In this document: in pieces, positions 17,395 through 26,605 of the stretch
How positions within the stretch are numbered: position 1 is the first letter of the stretch
How the letters are laid out: each line of letters opens with the position of its first letter
Assembly: GCA_934561055.1 (NCBI GenBank)
Contig: CAKTFN010000003.1
Span: 62,001 to 126,000, forward strand
Reading direction: 5' to 3'
Length of the DNA: 64,000 bases
Source: an uncultured Eubacteriales bacterium
Lineage (GTDB): Bacteria > Bacillota > Clostridia > Oscillospirales > Acutalibacteraceae
The notes under the pieces: model-generated
What the model saw: the letters and a program-made list of their open reading frames with translations, nothing else
Databases searched by the model: none
Told to the model about the DNA's origin: nothing
Position numbers and translations under genes: made by a program

Positions 17395-19521
17395 ATGAAA
17401 AAATTACTCATCATGTTTTCAACAATATTGTTGATACTTACGTTCGGATTTGCCGTTTCGGCCGTTTACGAATCCGAGCCGAACAACAGCATAATTGATG
17501 CCGACAGCATCTCATGCGGCTCAACCGTCAACGGAAATATTTCGGTTGACAACGATCAGGACTATTATGCATTCACGCTCGCTTCGTCGGGAAGAATTTC
17601 AATCAAGTTCAACTCATATATTAAATATTACTCACTGATTCTGTATGACCGGGACGGGCAAGAAGTTTGGTATACGGAACATAACCAATGGGCAGAGACA
17701 ACGGGACAGGTTAGCAACACTCACACCGTTGACCTTGAAAAGGGAACTTATTATTTACTGGTAAAAGGATCATATTGGCGTAGTGACAAATCGTCCTATA
17801 CCGGCAATTACAACTTCAATATAAAATTTACTGCTTCCGGTGCAAACGTTGCCGAGCCGAACAACAGCATTGCCGAAGCTAAGGATATTTCTTTTGATAA
17901 TACAATTAAGGGTCAACTCGCCAAGAACGACGGAGAAGACTATTACAAAATCTCGCTTCCTTCTTCCGGCAGAATCGCAATTAAATTCAACTCGTTCATT
18001 GAATATTACAGTTTAATTTTGTATGACTGGGACGGACAAGAAATTTGGTACACAGAATACAACAGATGGGCTGAAACTACCGGAAGTATCAGCAATTCTC
18101 ATGTGTTGGATTTAGAAAAAGGAACATATTATTTATTGGTAAAAGGCTCAAGATGGCACAGTGACAAATCATCCTACACCGGGAATTACAACTTCAACAT
18201 AAAATTCACCGCTTCCGGTGCAAACATTGCCGAACCGAACAACAGCATCGCTGAAGCAAAAGCCGTTTCTTTTGATAAAACTGTCAAAGGACAGATTGCT
18301 AAAAATGACGGAGAAGACTATTACAAAATCTCGCTTCCTTCTTCCGGCAGAATCACAATTAAATTCAACTCGTTCATTGAATATTACAGTTTAATTTTGT
18401 ATGACTGGGATGGACAAGAAATCTGGTACACAGAATACAATAGGTGGGCTGAAACTACCGGAAGTATCAGCAATTCTCATGTGTTGGATTTAGAAAAAGG
18501 AACATATTATTTATTGGTAAAAGGCTCAAGATGGCACGGTGACAAATCATCCTACACCGGAAATTACAACTTCAACATAAAATTCACCGCTTCCGGTGCA
18601 AACATTGCCGAACCGAACAACAGTATTGCCGAAGCAAAGACAATTTCTTTCACTTCAAACGTCAAGGGTCAGATTGCGATAAACGACGGAGACGATTATT
18701 ATCGTGTTTCGGTTCCTTCGTCAGGAAAAATCGTTATAAGATTTAACTCATTTTTGGAAAACTATTCTTTGATTTTGTATGATACGGACGGAAAAGAAGT
18801 TTGGTACACGGATTACAACGAATGGGTTTCAACAACGAAAAAGAGAAGCGACACTTTCACAGTGGATCTTTCAAAAGGAACGTACTATATTCTTGTAAAA
18901 GGATCAAGATGGCGTGGTGACAAATCATCCTATACCGGAAATTATAACTTCACGGTCAGCCAAAAAATCACTGTCGCTTCCGTTCCTTCAATCAGCGCAA
19001 AGCAATCCGAAACCGCTGTTGCTCTTTCATGGAGAGCGGCTTCAAATGTTAACGGATACAGAATTTATCGCTATGACGTGAAAGCCAAGAAGTATGTCCA
19101 AATCGGAGAAACCACAGCCCGAAAGTTTGTTGTCAAAAAGCTCAAAGCAGGAACAAAATACACCTTTGCCGTCAAGGCTTTCAAAAAAGTCAACGGTGCC
19201 GTTTATCTTTCGCCGTCATTCAGGGTGATTGCCACGGCAACAAAGCCCGTTGCTCCGACAATCAAGGCGGCAGGCGGAAATAAATGCGCCGTTCTCAAAA
19301 GCACGAAGCAGGCCGCAAACGGATTCGTTGTTTTCCGTGCGGAAAGCAAAAACGGAAGTTTCAAAAGAATTGCCGTTGTTAAAGGCAACGCACTGGCTTT
19401 CAAAAATCAGAAGCTTAAAAGCGGAAAAACCTATTATTACAAAGTCAGAGCATATGTAACCGCAGGCGGAAGAAACGTTTACGGAGCATATTCTCAGGTG
19501 AAAGCCGTTAAAGCAAAATAA
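17395..19521 (+). CDS. Secreted protein with four PPC-type repeats and two Fn3 domains
   Basis: A 708-residue exported protein. A signal peptide (about 23 residues, cleavage near VSAVYE) is followed by four tandem 126-residue units. Each begins EPNNSI.EA, includes DYY, GTYYLLVKGS and SSYTGNYNF, and matches the bacterial pre-peptidase C-terminal (PPC) beta-sandwich. Two fibronectin type III modules follow (from about residue 510). There is no peptidase domain, cell-wall sorting motif or membrane anchor, so it may be a free or loosely bound carbohydrate/surface-binding protein. ATG at 17395 is chosen because GGAGG lies seven bases before it; the in-frame ATG at 17389 nearly touches that site. 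Units 2 and 3 are almost identical in DNA. The gene is richer in A/T codons (TTA, ATA, AGA) than its neighbours. Likely monocistronic. Confidence 0.8.
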   Translation: MKKLLIMFSTILLILTFGFAVSAVYESEPNNSIIDADSISCGSTVNGNISVDNDQDYYAFTLASSGRISIKFNSYIKYYSLILYDRDGQEVWYTEHNQWAETTGQVSNTHTVDLEKGTYYLLVKGSYWRSDKSSYTGNYNFNIKFTASGANVAEPNNSIAEAKDISFDNTIKGQLAKNDGEDYYKISLPSSGRIAIKFNSFIEYYSLILYDWDGQEIWYTEYNRWAETTGSISNSHVLDLEKGTYYLLVKGSRWHSDKSSYTGNYNFNIKFTASGANIAEPNNSIAEAKAVSFDKTVKGQIAKNDGEDYYKISLPSSGRITIKFNSFIEYYSLILYDWDGQEIWYTEYNRWAETTGSISNSHVLDLEKGTYYLLVKGSRWHGDKSSYTGNYNFNIKFTASGANIAEPNNSIAEAKTISFTSNVKGQIAINDGDDYYRVSVPSSGKIVIRFNSFLENYSLILYDTDGKEVWYTDYNEWVSTTKKRSDTFTVDLSKGTYYILVKGSRWRGDKSSYTGNYNFTVSQKITVASVPSISAKQSETAVALSWRAASNVNGYRIYRYDVKAKKYVQIGETTARKFVVKKLKAGTKYTFAVKAFKKVNGAVYLSPSFRVIATATKPVAPTIKAAGGNKCAVLKSTKQAANGFVVFRAESKNGSFKRIAVVKGNALAFKNQKLKSGKTYYYKVRAYVTAGGRNVYGAYSQVKAVKAK
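17930..18620 (+). repeat. Near-identical 378-bp tandem repeat units 2 and 3 of the PPC gene
   Basis: Sequence starting near 17931 recurs 378 bp downstream (126 codons). Over about 300 bp I count roughly seven substitutions, mostly synonymous. Units 1 and 4 are clearly more diverged. This indicates recent unequal crossing-over or gene conversion between units 2 and 3. Confidence 0.85.
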
Positions 19522-19537
19522 TAATCAAAAAGTTCCG

Positions 19538-19572
19538 GCCGAAGGTATGCAAAAGCGTATCTTCGGCTTTTT
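19538..19572 (+). terminator. Terminator after the PPC-repeat gene
   Basis: Stem of 13 pairs (two G-T), GCCGAAGGTATGC with GCGTATCTTCGGC, AAAA loop and five T's. Confidence 0.85.
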
Positions 19573-19600
19573 ACAATTTTCTCATTTTTCCTTTTTAGCC

Positions 19601-19629
19601 TTGCTAACCGCATCGAATTATGTTATACT
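19601..19629 (+). promoter_or_regulatory. Promoter of the first secreted hydrolase gene
   Basis: TTGCTA (19601-19606), 17 bp, TATACT (19624-19629). The short leader contains an 8-bp inverted repeat TACTTTTC/GAAAAGTA (19649-19656 and 19665-19672) just before the ribosome binding site. Confidence 0.7.
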
Positions 19630-19692
19630 TTTTAAGCTAAAATTAAGGTACTTTTCACCCTTTTGAAAAGTATACGGAAAGAAGGATAAAAC

Positions 19693-21627
19693 ATGAAGAA
19701 AGTTTTAAGCGTTCTTCTTGCCCTTGTGCTTGCGCTTTCGTGCGTTTCGGTTGCGGCTGCGGCAGAAGAAAAGGTTACCCCGCTCATCATCGTTCCCGGC
19801 TACAGTGCTTCCGAGCTTTACCTTGACTACGGCGAAGAAACCGAAGAGCATATTTGGGGCGTTCAAATGAAGCCGGTCATTGACAAGGTTCTTCAGCGTC
19901 TCGGCGCACTCGGAATCAGTCTCGGCGCACTCGGCGTCGGTGACAAGGAACTGCTCATCAAAACGGTCGGCGACGCCGTTCGCGAACTTTACGGTGTTCT
20001 TGCAAACAACGACGACGGAACGAGCAAGTATAACGTCACGGCAGCACTCACCGACCCGGCAACCACAACAACAAAATATTTCGTTGACAAATACGGCGAA
20101 AATTCCGGAATGCTTCATCTTCCGGAAATCAACTGCCACTTTGCTTCGCAAATCGGCGGCGAAAACATTTTCAACGCACACATTGACTTCAGACAGGGCG
20201 CAATCAAATGCGCTCAGGATCTTCGCAGGTATGTTGAAGCCGTAAAAGAATACACCGGTTCGGACAAAGTCAGCCTTTACGGTCTCAGTCACGGAGGAAT
20301 GACCGTCGGCGTTTATCTCAGCCTTTACGGCGACCTCGGAGACATTGAATCGGCGGTAATGTTCCACCCCGCCCTCAGAGGTGCATACTTCCTCAACGAC
20401 ATCATTTCAAGAAATCTTGACATTGATTTCCACACCGTTGTCGAATACGCTCAGGTTGGCGCATTCACCGAAACCGAATATGAATTTCTCATGGTAATCA
20501 GCCGCCTCGGTCTCGTCAATGACCTTGCAAACGCTCTTGTTGACGAAGTTTTCGACGATATTGCCGGCAATTGGGGAAGCATTTGGGACTTTATGCCTCC
20601 CGAATTTTATGAAAAGAACAAAGAAATGTATCTCGACCCCGTCGCAAACGCAAAGATTATCGAAGCGAGCGACAAAATGCATTACGAAATCATGCCGAAC
20701 TATGCCGAAGCTTTCAAAACCGCTCAGGCGCACGGCACTCGTGTTTCGGTAATTTCGGGCACGGGCCGACCGGTAATCACCGGCGGACAGGTCAACTCCG
20801 ACGGAATCCTTGCCTGCTACTCAACAAGCGGAAGCGTTTGCGCTCCTTTGGGCAGGCGTTTTGCGGACGGCTATAAAAAGACCGGAAGCAACTGCGTCGA
20901 TCCGACTCACAACCACGTTTCGCCCTCAATGGAGGTTGACGCTTCATATGCATACCTTCCCGAAAACACATGGTTCGTCGAAGGTCAGCTCCACGGTCAG
21001 GTTTGGTGGGACGATTACACAAAAGAGCTTTGCTCCAAACTCCTTTTTTCCGATGAAATCGAAGATATCTATTCAAGCGAAAATTTCCCGCAGTTTGAGT
21101 ATTCGCAAAATCCGAAAAACGAAATCCATATAAGTTTTGACAACGCTCCGGTCGGCTTCCTTTCACAGGAAAGCAAAGGTGTTTACATCACGAACCTTTC
21201 AAAAGAATATTCAATTAAGGTTCTCGGCCTCACCGCAAAGAGAAGCAAACTTTATTTCGACACTCTCACTCAGCCGGTCATCAAAGCGGGCGAAACCGTT
21301 TATCTTCCGCTCAAGGGCGAAATTCCGAACCTCAACGCCGCAAAAGACGAACTTACCGTCAGCTATCTTCAGCTCGGTTCCGTTTCCGCACCGGGAACAA
21401 GAACGTTCGATTTCACAATCACCGGCGGAGAAGACGTTGACTTTGACGCAGAAAATCCGTATTGCGATGCAAATCTTGCAGATCCGTTTGACGACCACAT
21501 CGGCGGAACGAATGTTGGCAAAATCTTTGAATTTTTCGGAATCAAAGCTTTCATTTCAAGCCTTTATAATTGGATTATGACTTATCTCAAACCGATTTTT
21601 GACCTCATCGGAAAAGTCAAAGGCTGA
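19693..21627 (+). CDS. Secreted alpha/beta-hydrolase (lipase/acyltransferase-like), paralogue 1
   Basis: A 644-residue exported hydrolase. The signal peptide ends near VAAAAEE, and the fold begins with PLIIVPGYSASELY (oxyanion-hole strand). The nucleophile elbow is GLSHGG with Ser199. A conserved late block, THNHVSP (His406, His408) then PENTW and a His at 434, recurs in the second secreted hydrolase at 27564 with the same 28-residue spacing, and may include the catalytic His. The last 30 or so residues form an aromatic, amphipathic tail (FEFFGIKAFISSLYNWIM...). No family was named with certainty; the layout is like LCAT or lipase-type enzymes. ATG follows AGAAGG. Its own promoter and terminator suggest a single-gene unit. 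Confidence 0.7.
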   Translation: MKKVLSVLLALVLALSCVSVAAAAEEKVTPLIIVPGYSASELYLDYGEETEEHIWGVQMKPVIDKVLQRLGALGISLGALGVGDKELLIKTVGDAVRELYGVLANNDDGTSKYNVTAALTDPATTTTKYFVDKYGENSGMLHLPEINCHFASQIGGENIFNAHIDFRQGAIKCAQDLRRYVEAVKEYTGSDKVSLYGLSHGGMTVGVYLSLYGDLGDIESAVMFHPALRGAYFLNDIISRNLDIDFHTVVEYAQVGAFTETEYEFLMVISRLGLVNDLANALVDEVFDDIAGNWGSIWDFMPPEFYEKNKEMYLDPVANAKIIEASDKMHYEIMPNYAEAFKTAQAHGTRVSVISGTGRPVITGGQVNSDGILACYSTSGSVCAPLGRRFADGYKKTGSNCVDPTHNHVSPSMEVDASYAYLPENTWFVEGQLHGQVWWDDYTKELCSKLLFSDEIEDIYSSENFPQFEYSQNPKNEIHISFDNAPVGFLSQESKGVYITNLSKEYSIKVLGLTAKRSKLYFDTLTQPVIKAGETVYLPLKGEIPNLNAAKDELTVSYLQLGSVSAPGTRTFDFTITGGEDVDFDAENPYCDANLADPFDDHIGGTNVGKIFEFFGIKAFISSLYNWIMTYLKPIFDLIGKVKG

Positions 21628-21643
21628 TTTTAAAAATTTATCA

Positions 21644-21679
21644 ATCGGCTGCCGTGTTTTTTGCGGCGGCCGATTTTTT
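21644..21679 (+). terminator. Terminator after secreted hydrolase 1
   Basis: 11-bp stem ATCGGCTGCCG with CGGCGGCCGAT (one G-T pair), followed by six T's. Confidence 0.85.
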
Positions 21680-21807
21680 GTTTGCCCTTCGGAAAAGCAG
21701 GCAGGTACCGAGGCATTGAGCGTTCTCACGAAAGCTTAATGTTGATTTTCGTGAAACCGTTCGCTGAAACTTTTCACTTTAAACCGCATGAGTTTTTAAA
21801 GCCACAT

Positions 21808-21840
21808 AAAAAGGAACCGCTATTCGAACGGTTCCTTTTT
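21808..21840. terminator. Bidirectional terminator before the MFS gene end
   Basis: Perfect 12-bp stem AAAAAGGAACCG with CGGTTCCTTTTT, acting for the minus-strand glp-like operon and possibly for plus-strand read-through. The 120 bp between it and the previous terminator show nothing else recognisable. Confidence 0.8.
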
Positions 21841-21879
21841 GATATTGGTTTCCTTTTCGTGTGCCGGAGCAAGAGGTAA

Positions 21880-23238
21880 TTATTCGGCGATTTTTTCCGT
21901 TTCCTTTGCTTCGGAAACTCTCTTTTTATGGTGCTTTGCGGCAAAGATTGCCGGAATAACCGAGAGAAGAATCACAACCGCACCGACGAGGAAAATGTTT
22001 CCGTTCGGAATGTACTGCGTCTGTCCGCTTGCGGCGTCAACAAAGGTTTCGCCGCTCGTTTTGACAACGGCTTCGCCGATGAGCGAGCCGCCGATCATCG
22101 GAATGAGAACGAAGAAGAGAATCCAAATTCCCTCAAACTGTCCCTTGCTGTCCTTCGGATAAAGCTGCTTTGTCCAAACCTTTGTAACCTGCAAAATCGC
22201 AACATAACCGATGCCGACAAGGAAAATTCCGAGCCAGATTCTGAGGTTGAAGATATTATCCGTATTGACATCCGCAGCCTTAATCGGAGCGATTACAATA
22301 AGACCGAGAATATTGACGATGATTGCAAAGAACGTGATCGGAATGTTCTTGTTCTTGTTGATAAGAACCGAAACCGGGATTGCCGTGAGCATTGCAAGAA
22401 CAAGCGGAACGGCTTCGATGATTCCCATCATGTCTGCGGTATAACCGAGATAATGAATAATATAGTTGCCCATATAGGCAAAGTAAACATTGAAGCCGAT
22501 GAAGAAAACGGAAACCATGATGTTTACCCAAACAAGCTCCTTGAGCTTGAAGAACTCCTTGAAATTGAAAACGCTCAAAAACTGCTTTGCGAACGAACCT
22601 CTGACGGACGGCTCAACGTCGTCTCCCTTTCCGAGCGAGAACAGCGAGATGATTCCGAAAGCAATTACGAAAACGCCCATAACAACGAAAAGGCGCATAT
22701 AATTATCGTTTTCACCGACAAGAAGTCCGCCGATAACAGTTCCGAGGATTGTTCCGAGAACGGGCTGAGTTGCAAGCGCCGCACCGATTTGGCCGCGGTT
22801 TTTGTCGGTCATGATGTCGTTTGTCCAGGTGTTGAAACCGGCGTCGTTACCCATTGAGCCGAAAAAGCTCATAATCGTGTCTGCGGCAACAACGGCAATT
22901 GCGGCAAGAAGATAATGGCTCTTGCTGATGAATTCCGTCATTCCGAATGCAATCGTGAAAACTCCCCAAAGGATATATCCGATTGAAATGAACATTCTGC
23001 GCTTTCCGGTTCTGTCTGCCCACGTTCCGAAAAAGAACGTTGCAAACGTTGTTGCGGCGGCGCTGCAAATGAGCATACCCGTAATGATTGACGGATCTTT
23101 TGCGATTTTTGAGTAGACAAAAGTGTTGAACCACTGATTTTCCATGTTCCAGCAAATCTGCCCCGCAAGGCCGAGACCCCAAACAAGAAGCCACATTTTA
23201 AAGCCGGAAGCCTTTTTTTGAAGTTTTGTTTCTTTCAT
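21880..23238 (-). CDS. MFS transporter of the glp-like operon
   Basis: A 452-residue, twelve-helix major facilitator superfamily protein. The hallmark inter-helix loop between TM2 and TM3 is GTWADRTGKRR. Several helices carry Asn/Gly-rich polar faces, like the glycoside/SLC45-type branch. The substrate is not readable from sequence. It is the last gene after three glycerol-3-phosphate-dehydrogenase-like genes on the same strand, so glycerol phosphate, a polyol or a related organic acid is a reasonable guess. A hairpin in the 69-bp gap before it may set its expression relative to the upstream genes. Confidence 0.85.
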   Translation of the reverse strand: MKETKLQKKASGFKMWLLVWGLGLAGQICWNMENQWFNTFVYSKIAKDPSIITGMLICSAAATTFATFFFGTWADRTGKRRMFISIGYILWGVFTIAFGMTEFISKSHYLLAAIAVVAADTIMSFFGSMGNDAGFNTWTNDIMTDKNRGQIGAALATQPVLGTILGTVIGGLLVGENDNYMRLFVVMGVFVIAFGIISLFSLGKGDDVEPSVRGSFAKQFLSVFNFKEFFKLKELVWVNIMVSVFFIGFNVYFAYMGNYIIHYLGYTADMMGIIEAVPLVLAMLTAIPVSVLINKNKNIPITFFAIIVNILGLIVIAPIKAADVNTDNIFNLRIWLGIFLVGIGYVAILQVTKVWTKQLYPKDSKGQFEGIWILFFVLIPMIGGSLIGEAVVKTSGETFVDAASGQTQYIPNGNIFLVGAVVILLSVIPAIFAAKHHKKRVSEAKETEKIAE

Positions 23239-23262
23239 AAAATTCTCCTTTAAAAGCGCAAT

Positions 23263-23298
23263 TCCTCAGGCAGGGCAAAATAATGCCTTGTCTGAGGA
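23263..23298 (-). other. Intercistronic hairpin upstream of the MFS gene
   Basis: TCCTCAGACAAGGCA pairs with TGCCCTGCCTGAGGA (13 of 15 positions) around a 6-nt loop. No U tract follows, so it looks like an RNA-processing or stability element rather than a full terminator. Confidence 0.6.
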
Positions 23299-23307
23299 AA
23301 AGAAAAA

Positions 23308-23667
23308 TTACATTTCATTGGTTGCAACGATGTCAACGCCGGTGTCGCAAACATTGCTGATGAGTACTTCACCGATTTTTATCGGTGCGTCAACAACCTC
23401 GTTGTTGATTGCTTTCATGCATTCAAACATTTTCCCCTTCGGAATCGGGGCAGAAGTTTTGACGGGAACAACGGGATGATTTCCGCCGTTGACCTTCATT
23501 GTCGAAGTGAGCATACGAACAGGGTTCGTACATTCGTCTCTTGCATATTTATCTCCGCGCTTGCAGGTGTTTCCGGAAACGGACAAAACTTCCTTTCCGT
23601 CTTCGCTCAGCTCAACCGAAAGTGAACAGCCGATCGGGCAGGATACGCAAACAAGTTCTCTTTTCAT
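23308..23667 (-). CDS. DUF1667 protein, partner of GlpA/GlpB-like dehydrogenases
   Basis: A 119-residue Cys-rich cytosolic protein with CVSCPIGC at the N-terminus and a second NTCKRG Cys, as in the DUF1667 family. That family is regularly found after FAD-dependent glycerol-3-phosphate-dehydrogenase-like genes. It probably carries a metal or iron-sulfur site; its electron-transfer role is inferred from context. ATG at 23667 follows a strong GGAGG. The gap to the upstream oxidoreductase gene is 4 bp. Confidence 0.85.
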   Translation of the reverse strand: MKRELVCVSCPIGCSLSVELSEDGKEVLSVSGNTCKRGDKYARDECTNPVRMLTSTMKVNGGNHPVVPVKTSAPIPKGKMFECMKAINNEVVDAPIKIGEVLISNVCDTGVDIVATNEM

Positions 23668-23671
23668 TGTC

Positions 23672-24928
23672 TTACACCTCCGCTGAAACAACAAGCTCTT
23701 TCTTTGAAAGCGAATGAATGTCGTCCTTTTTGATTACGACATATTCCATTTCGCCCGGACAAAGCTTGGGCTTTTTCTTTGAATAAATCACTTTGTTTCC
23801 GCTCTTGACGGTAATTTTTGCGTTGCGATAAACGTCACGGACTCTGAAATAAAGTTTTACGTCGTCCTCCGTGTCAAGATTAATGTTTTGCGGAACAACA
23901 TAGCGAACTCCGTCGCCGGCCTTCGTTTCGGCATACTTGAACGAACGGCGGCGGTTTTTGGAAAGTATGTACTTTGCCGCGCCTTCGCCGGCAAGCTGGC
24001 TTTCAAGCGTAACATAGTCAACGAGATCATGAACCTGCAAAACGTTTCCGCAGGCGAATACGCCGGGACGGGTCGTCTGGCGGTTTTCGTCAACAACCGC
24101 ACCGTTCGTTACGGGGTCGATTACGATTCCGGCCATTCTTGTGAGTTCGTTTTCCGGAATAAGACCGACCGAAAGAAGGAGCGTGTCACATTCAACGAAG
24201 CGTTCCGTTCCCGGAATCGGCCTTCTGTTTTCGTCAACATCGGCAATTGTTACGCCCTCAAGACGTTCGATTCCGTGGGTTTTGATAACCGTGCAGGAAA
24301 GTTTGAGCGGAATTCCGAGATCTTCAAGGCACTGAACAATGTTCCTTGTGAGACCGCCCGAATACGGCATAAGCTCGCAAACCATTTCAACCTTTGCGCC
24401 CTCAAGCGTCATGCGGCGGGCCATGATAAGACCGATATCTCCCGAACCGAGAATGACAATCTTTTTGCCGGGCATATAGCCGTCAATGTTGACATACTTC
24501 TGAGCCGTACCTGCGGTCATGATTCCGGAAGCACGCGAACCGGGAATGTCAAGTGCGCCTCTCGGTCTTTCACGGCAGCCCATTGCAAGGACGATTGCCG
24601 TTGCAGAAATTTCAAGAAGTCCGTCGGCTTTGTTTGTTGCAATGACAACGTTGCCGGTTCTGATTTCGGTAACCATTGTGTCAACTTTAACGTCGATATC
24701 GGTTTCTTTGACTTTTTCTATAAAACGCGCGGCATATTCCGGACCGGAGAGCTCTTCGCCGAAATAATGAAGACCGAAGCCGGTGTGAATACACTGCTCA
24801 AGGATTCCGCCGAGTGTTTCCGCTCTTTCGAGAATGATGATTTTTTTGACGCCGCATTCCTTTGCTTTGAGTGCGGCAGCCATTCCGGCGGGACCTCCGC
24901 CGATAACAACAAGATCATATTTAAGCAT
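23672..24928 (-). CDS. NAD(P)/FAD-dependent oxidoreductase, GlpB-like partner
   Basis: A 418-residue flavoprotein. It has an N-terminal FAD motif (LVVIGGGPAGMAAALKA), a central NAD(P) motif (KIVILGSGDIGLIMARR) and the late ATG-like motif GVFACGNVLQVHDLVD. A C-terminal segment of about 90 residues follows. It lies directly after the GlpA-like gene and before DUF1667, which is the usual clostridial three-gene set for oxidising sn-glycerol-3-phosphate or a similar 2-hydroxy-acid. ATG at 24928 has better spacing to GAGGTG than the ATG six bases earlier. Confidence 0.85.
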   Translation of the reverse strand: MLKYDLVVIGGGPAGMAAALKAKECGVKKIIILERAETLGGILEQCIHTGFGLHYFGEELSGPEYAARFIEKVKETDIDVKVDTMVTEIRTGNVVIATNKADGLLEISATAIVLAMGCRERPRGALDIPGSRASGIMTAGTAQKYVNIDGYMPGKKIVILGSGDIGLIMARRMTLEGAKVEMVCELMPYSGGLTRNIVQCLEDLGIPLKLSCTVIKTHGIERLEGVTIADVDENRRPIPGTERFVECDTLLLSVGLIPENELTRMAGIVIDPVTNGAVVDENRQTTRPGVFACGNVLQVHDLVDYVTLESQLAGEGAAKYILSKNRRRSFKYAETKAGDGVRYVVPQNINLDTEDDVKLYFRVRDVYRNAKITVKSGNKVIYSKKKPKLCPGEMEYVVIKKDDIHSLSKKELVVSAEV

Positions 24929-24939
24929 TTGCATTCACC

Positions 24940-26385
24940 TCACTTTGTCTTTTTGAAAAGGATTTTTGAACCGTTTCCGTGTTTGGTAACCTGGTTCATC
25001 GGAATATCAAGTTCTCTTGAAAGAATTTCAACAACCTTTGAGCCGCAGAAGCCGCCCTGGCATCTTCCCATTCCGGCTCTTGTTCTTCTCTTCACTCCGT
25101 CAACGTCTCTTGCACCGCAGGGAGCTTTGATTGCGTCAACAATTTCGCCCTCGGTGATTCCTTCGCAGCGGCAAATGATTTTTCCGTAGCGCGGATCTTT
25201 TTCGATGAGAGCGGCTCTTTCCTCGTCGGAAAGTTCGTTAACTCTGACGGGAGCGGGTCTTGTTGTCACAAATTTTTCTTTTCTTTCGTACTGCGGAGCC
25301 ATCTCGCGGAAGATCTGACCGACATATCTTGCGATTGCGGGAGCGGCGGTAAGACCCGGCGATTCGATTCCGGCAACGTTGATGAACTTGTCGTTTGCCT
25401 TGCTTCTTCCGATTACAAAGTCGCTGTTGTCGCCTGCGATGTGCGCGCGAAGGCCGGCAAAGGAGGTGATTGCGTTCCTCGTTGTGAGAGTGGGAATAAC
25501 TTCTTTAACGGCACGCTTAACTTCGTCAAGACCTTCAATTGTTGTGTCAACGTCAAGCTTGCTGTCGAAGTCAAGGTCAATCGCAGTCGGCCCCATGAGA
25601 ACATTTCCGTGTGCCGTCGGGGTAACAAGAATACCTTTACCCATTTTTGACGGGCAGTGGAAAAGAACGTGGTTGACCATCTTGCTTTCGTTTTTGTCAA
25701 GAAGATAATATTCGCCTTTTCTCGGAATGATTTTGAAAGAAGTGTCACCGATCATGTTTGCAATCTGGTCGGCAAAAACGCCGGCGCAGTTGATGACGTA
25801 CTTTGCCTTCACAACGCCCGAAGCGGTTGTGATGAAGAAAAGGTCATCTTTGAATTCAATGTCGAAAACGCCGCTGTTGCGCTTAACCCTTGCGCCGTTG
25901 AGACAGGCATTTTCCGTTGCGGCGATTGCAAGCTCGTAGGGGCTTACGATTCCGGCCGTGGGTGCCCAAAGAGCACCGATTGCCTTTTCGCTGATGTACG
26001 GCTCCATTTCACGAAGTCTTTCCTGACTGATAATTTCCATGTTCGGAACGCCGTTCGCAAAGCCTCTTTCAAAAAGTTCTTCAAGTGTCTGCATGTCGTC
26101 CCATGAATAAGCAACGACGAGCGAGCCGATGTTTTTATAGGGTACTGAAAGCTTGTTGCAGTAATACGCCATGAGGGACGCGCCCTGAACGTTGAGCTTT
26201 GCTTTGAGCGAACCCGTTTCCGCATCAAAGCCGGCATGAACAATTGCGCTGTTCGCCTTTGAGGTACCCATTGAAATGTCACTGAATTTTTCAAGCATAA
26301 CGATCTTGAGATTGAGCTTTGAAAGCTCACGCGTGATGAGAGCGCCGCAAACACCTGCGCCGATCACGGCAACATCATATTGCAT
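24940..26385 (-). CDS. Anaerobic glycerol-3-phosphate-dehydrogenase-like FAD oxidoreductase with BFD [2Fe-2S] domain
   Basis: A 481-residue GlpA-like enzyme. The DAO-type FAD domain starts at once (MQYDVAVIGAGVCGALI). The Cys-rich BFD-like domain near the C-terminus (ICRCEGITEGEI, then MGRCQGGFCGSKV) should hold a [2Fe-2S] cluster. GlpA oxidises glycerol-3-phosphate to dihydroxyacetone phosphate; other members of this family act on L-2-hydroxyglutarate, so the exact substrate is open. No glycerol kinase or facilitator is adjacent. ATG at 26385, preceded by AAAGGATCGG, is chosen because the upstream in-frame extension has no homology-like sequence and covers the promoter. Confidence 0.85.
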   Translation of the reverse strand: MQYDVAVIGAGVCGALITRELSKLNLKIVMLEKFSDISMGTSKANSAIVHAGFDAETGSLKAKLNVQGASLMAYYCNKLSVPYKNIGSLVVAYSWDDMQTLEELFERGFANGVPNMEIISQERLREMEPYISEKAIGALWAPTAGIVSPYELAIAATENACLNGARVKRNSGVFDIEFKDDLFFITTASGVVKAKYVINCAGVFADQIANMIGDTSFKIIPRKGEYYLLDKNESKMVNHVLFHCPSKMGKGILVTPTAHGNVLMGPTAIDLDFDSKLDVDTTIEGLDEVKRAVKEVIPTLTTRNAITSFAGLRAHIAGDNSDFVIGRSKANDKFINVAGIESPGLTAAPAIARYVGQIFREMAPQYERKEKFVTTRPAPVRVNELSDEERAALIEKDPRYGKIICRCEGITEGEIVDAIKAPCGARDVDGVKRRTRAGMGRCQGGFCGSKVVEILSRELDIPMNQVTKHGNGSKILFKKTK

Positions 26386-26482
26386 AAGATCACCGATCCT
26401 TTCGTTTTTTTGATCTTTTCTTACCAAAGTCTGTCTGCGGTTTTCACAAAGTTTCGGCAGACATGGCTTCTTCTCACAATAG

Positions 26483-26511
26483 ATAATACCACTAATATTT
26501 GGAATAGTCAA
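26483..26511 (-). promoter_or_regulatory. Promoter of the glp-like operon
   Basis: TTGACT (26506-26511), 17 bp, TATTAT (26483-26488) on the minus strand. The roughly 90-nt leader includes a 6-bp stem GTCTGC/GCAGAC (26457-26462 with 26433-26438). Confidence 0.7.
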
Positions 26512-26605
26512 CAAAAAATGAGCCTGTGCTTCTCACTTTTTTGTAAAATCTTTGTGGCACGGACTCTTTTTTCCTTATTGTTTTCAATTAATCCGAAAAC
26601 TCCTT

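Noticed and set aside
17930..18980. Tandem repetition considered as a CRISPR array or satellite
   Set aside because: The period is 378 bp, in frame, and encodes PPC domains.
21928..22857. 309-codon open frame antisense to the MFS gene
   Set aside because: Its translation is highly charged and Asn/Asp-rich, the expected complement of a membrane protein.
23888..25189. 433-codon open frame antisense to the GlpA/GlpB-like genes
   Set aside because: Shadow of conserved flavoprotein genes; translation shows no recognisable domain.
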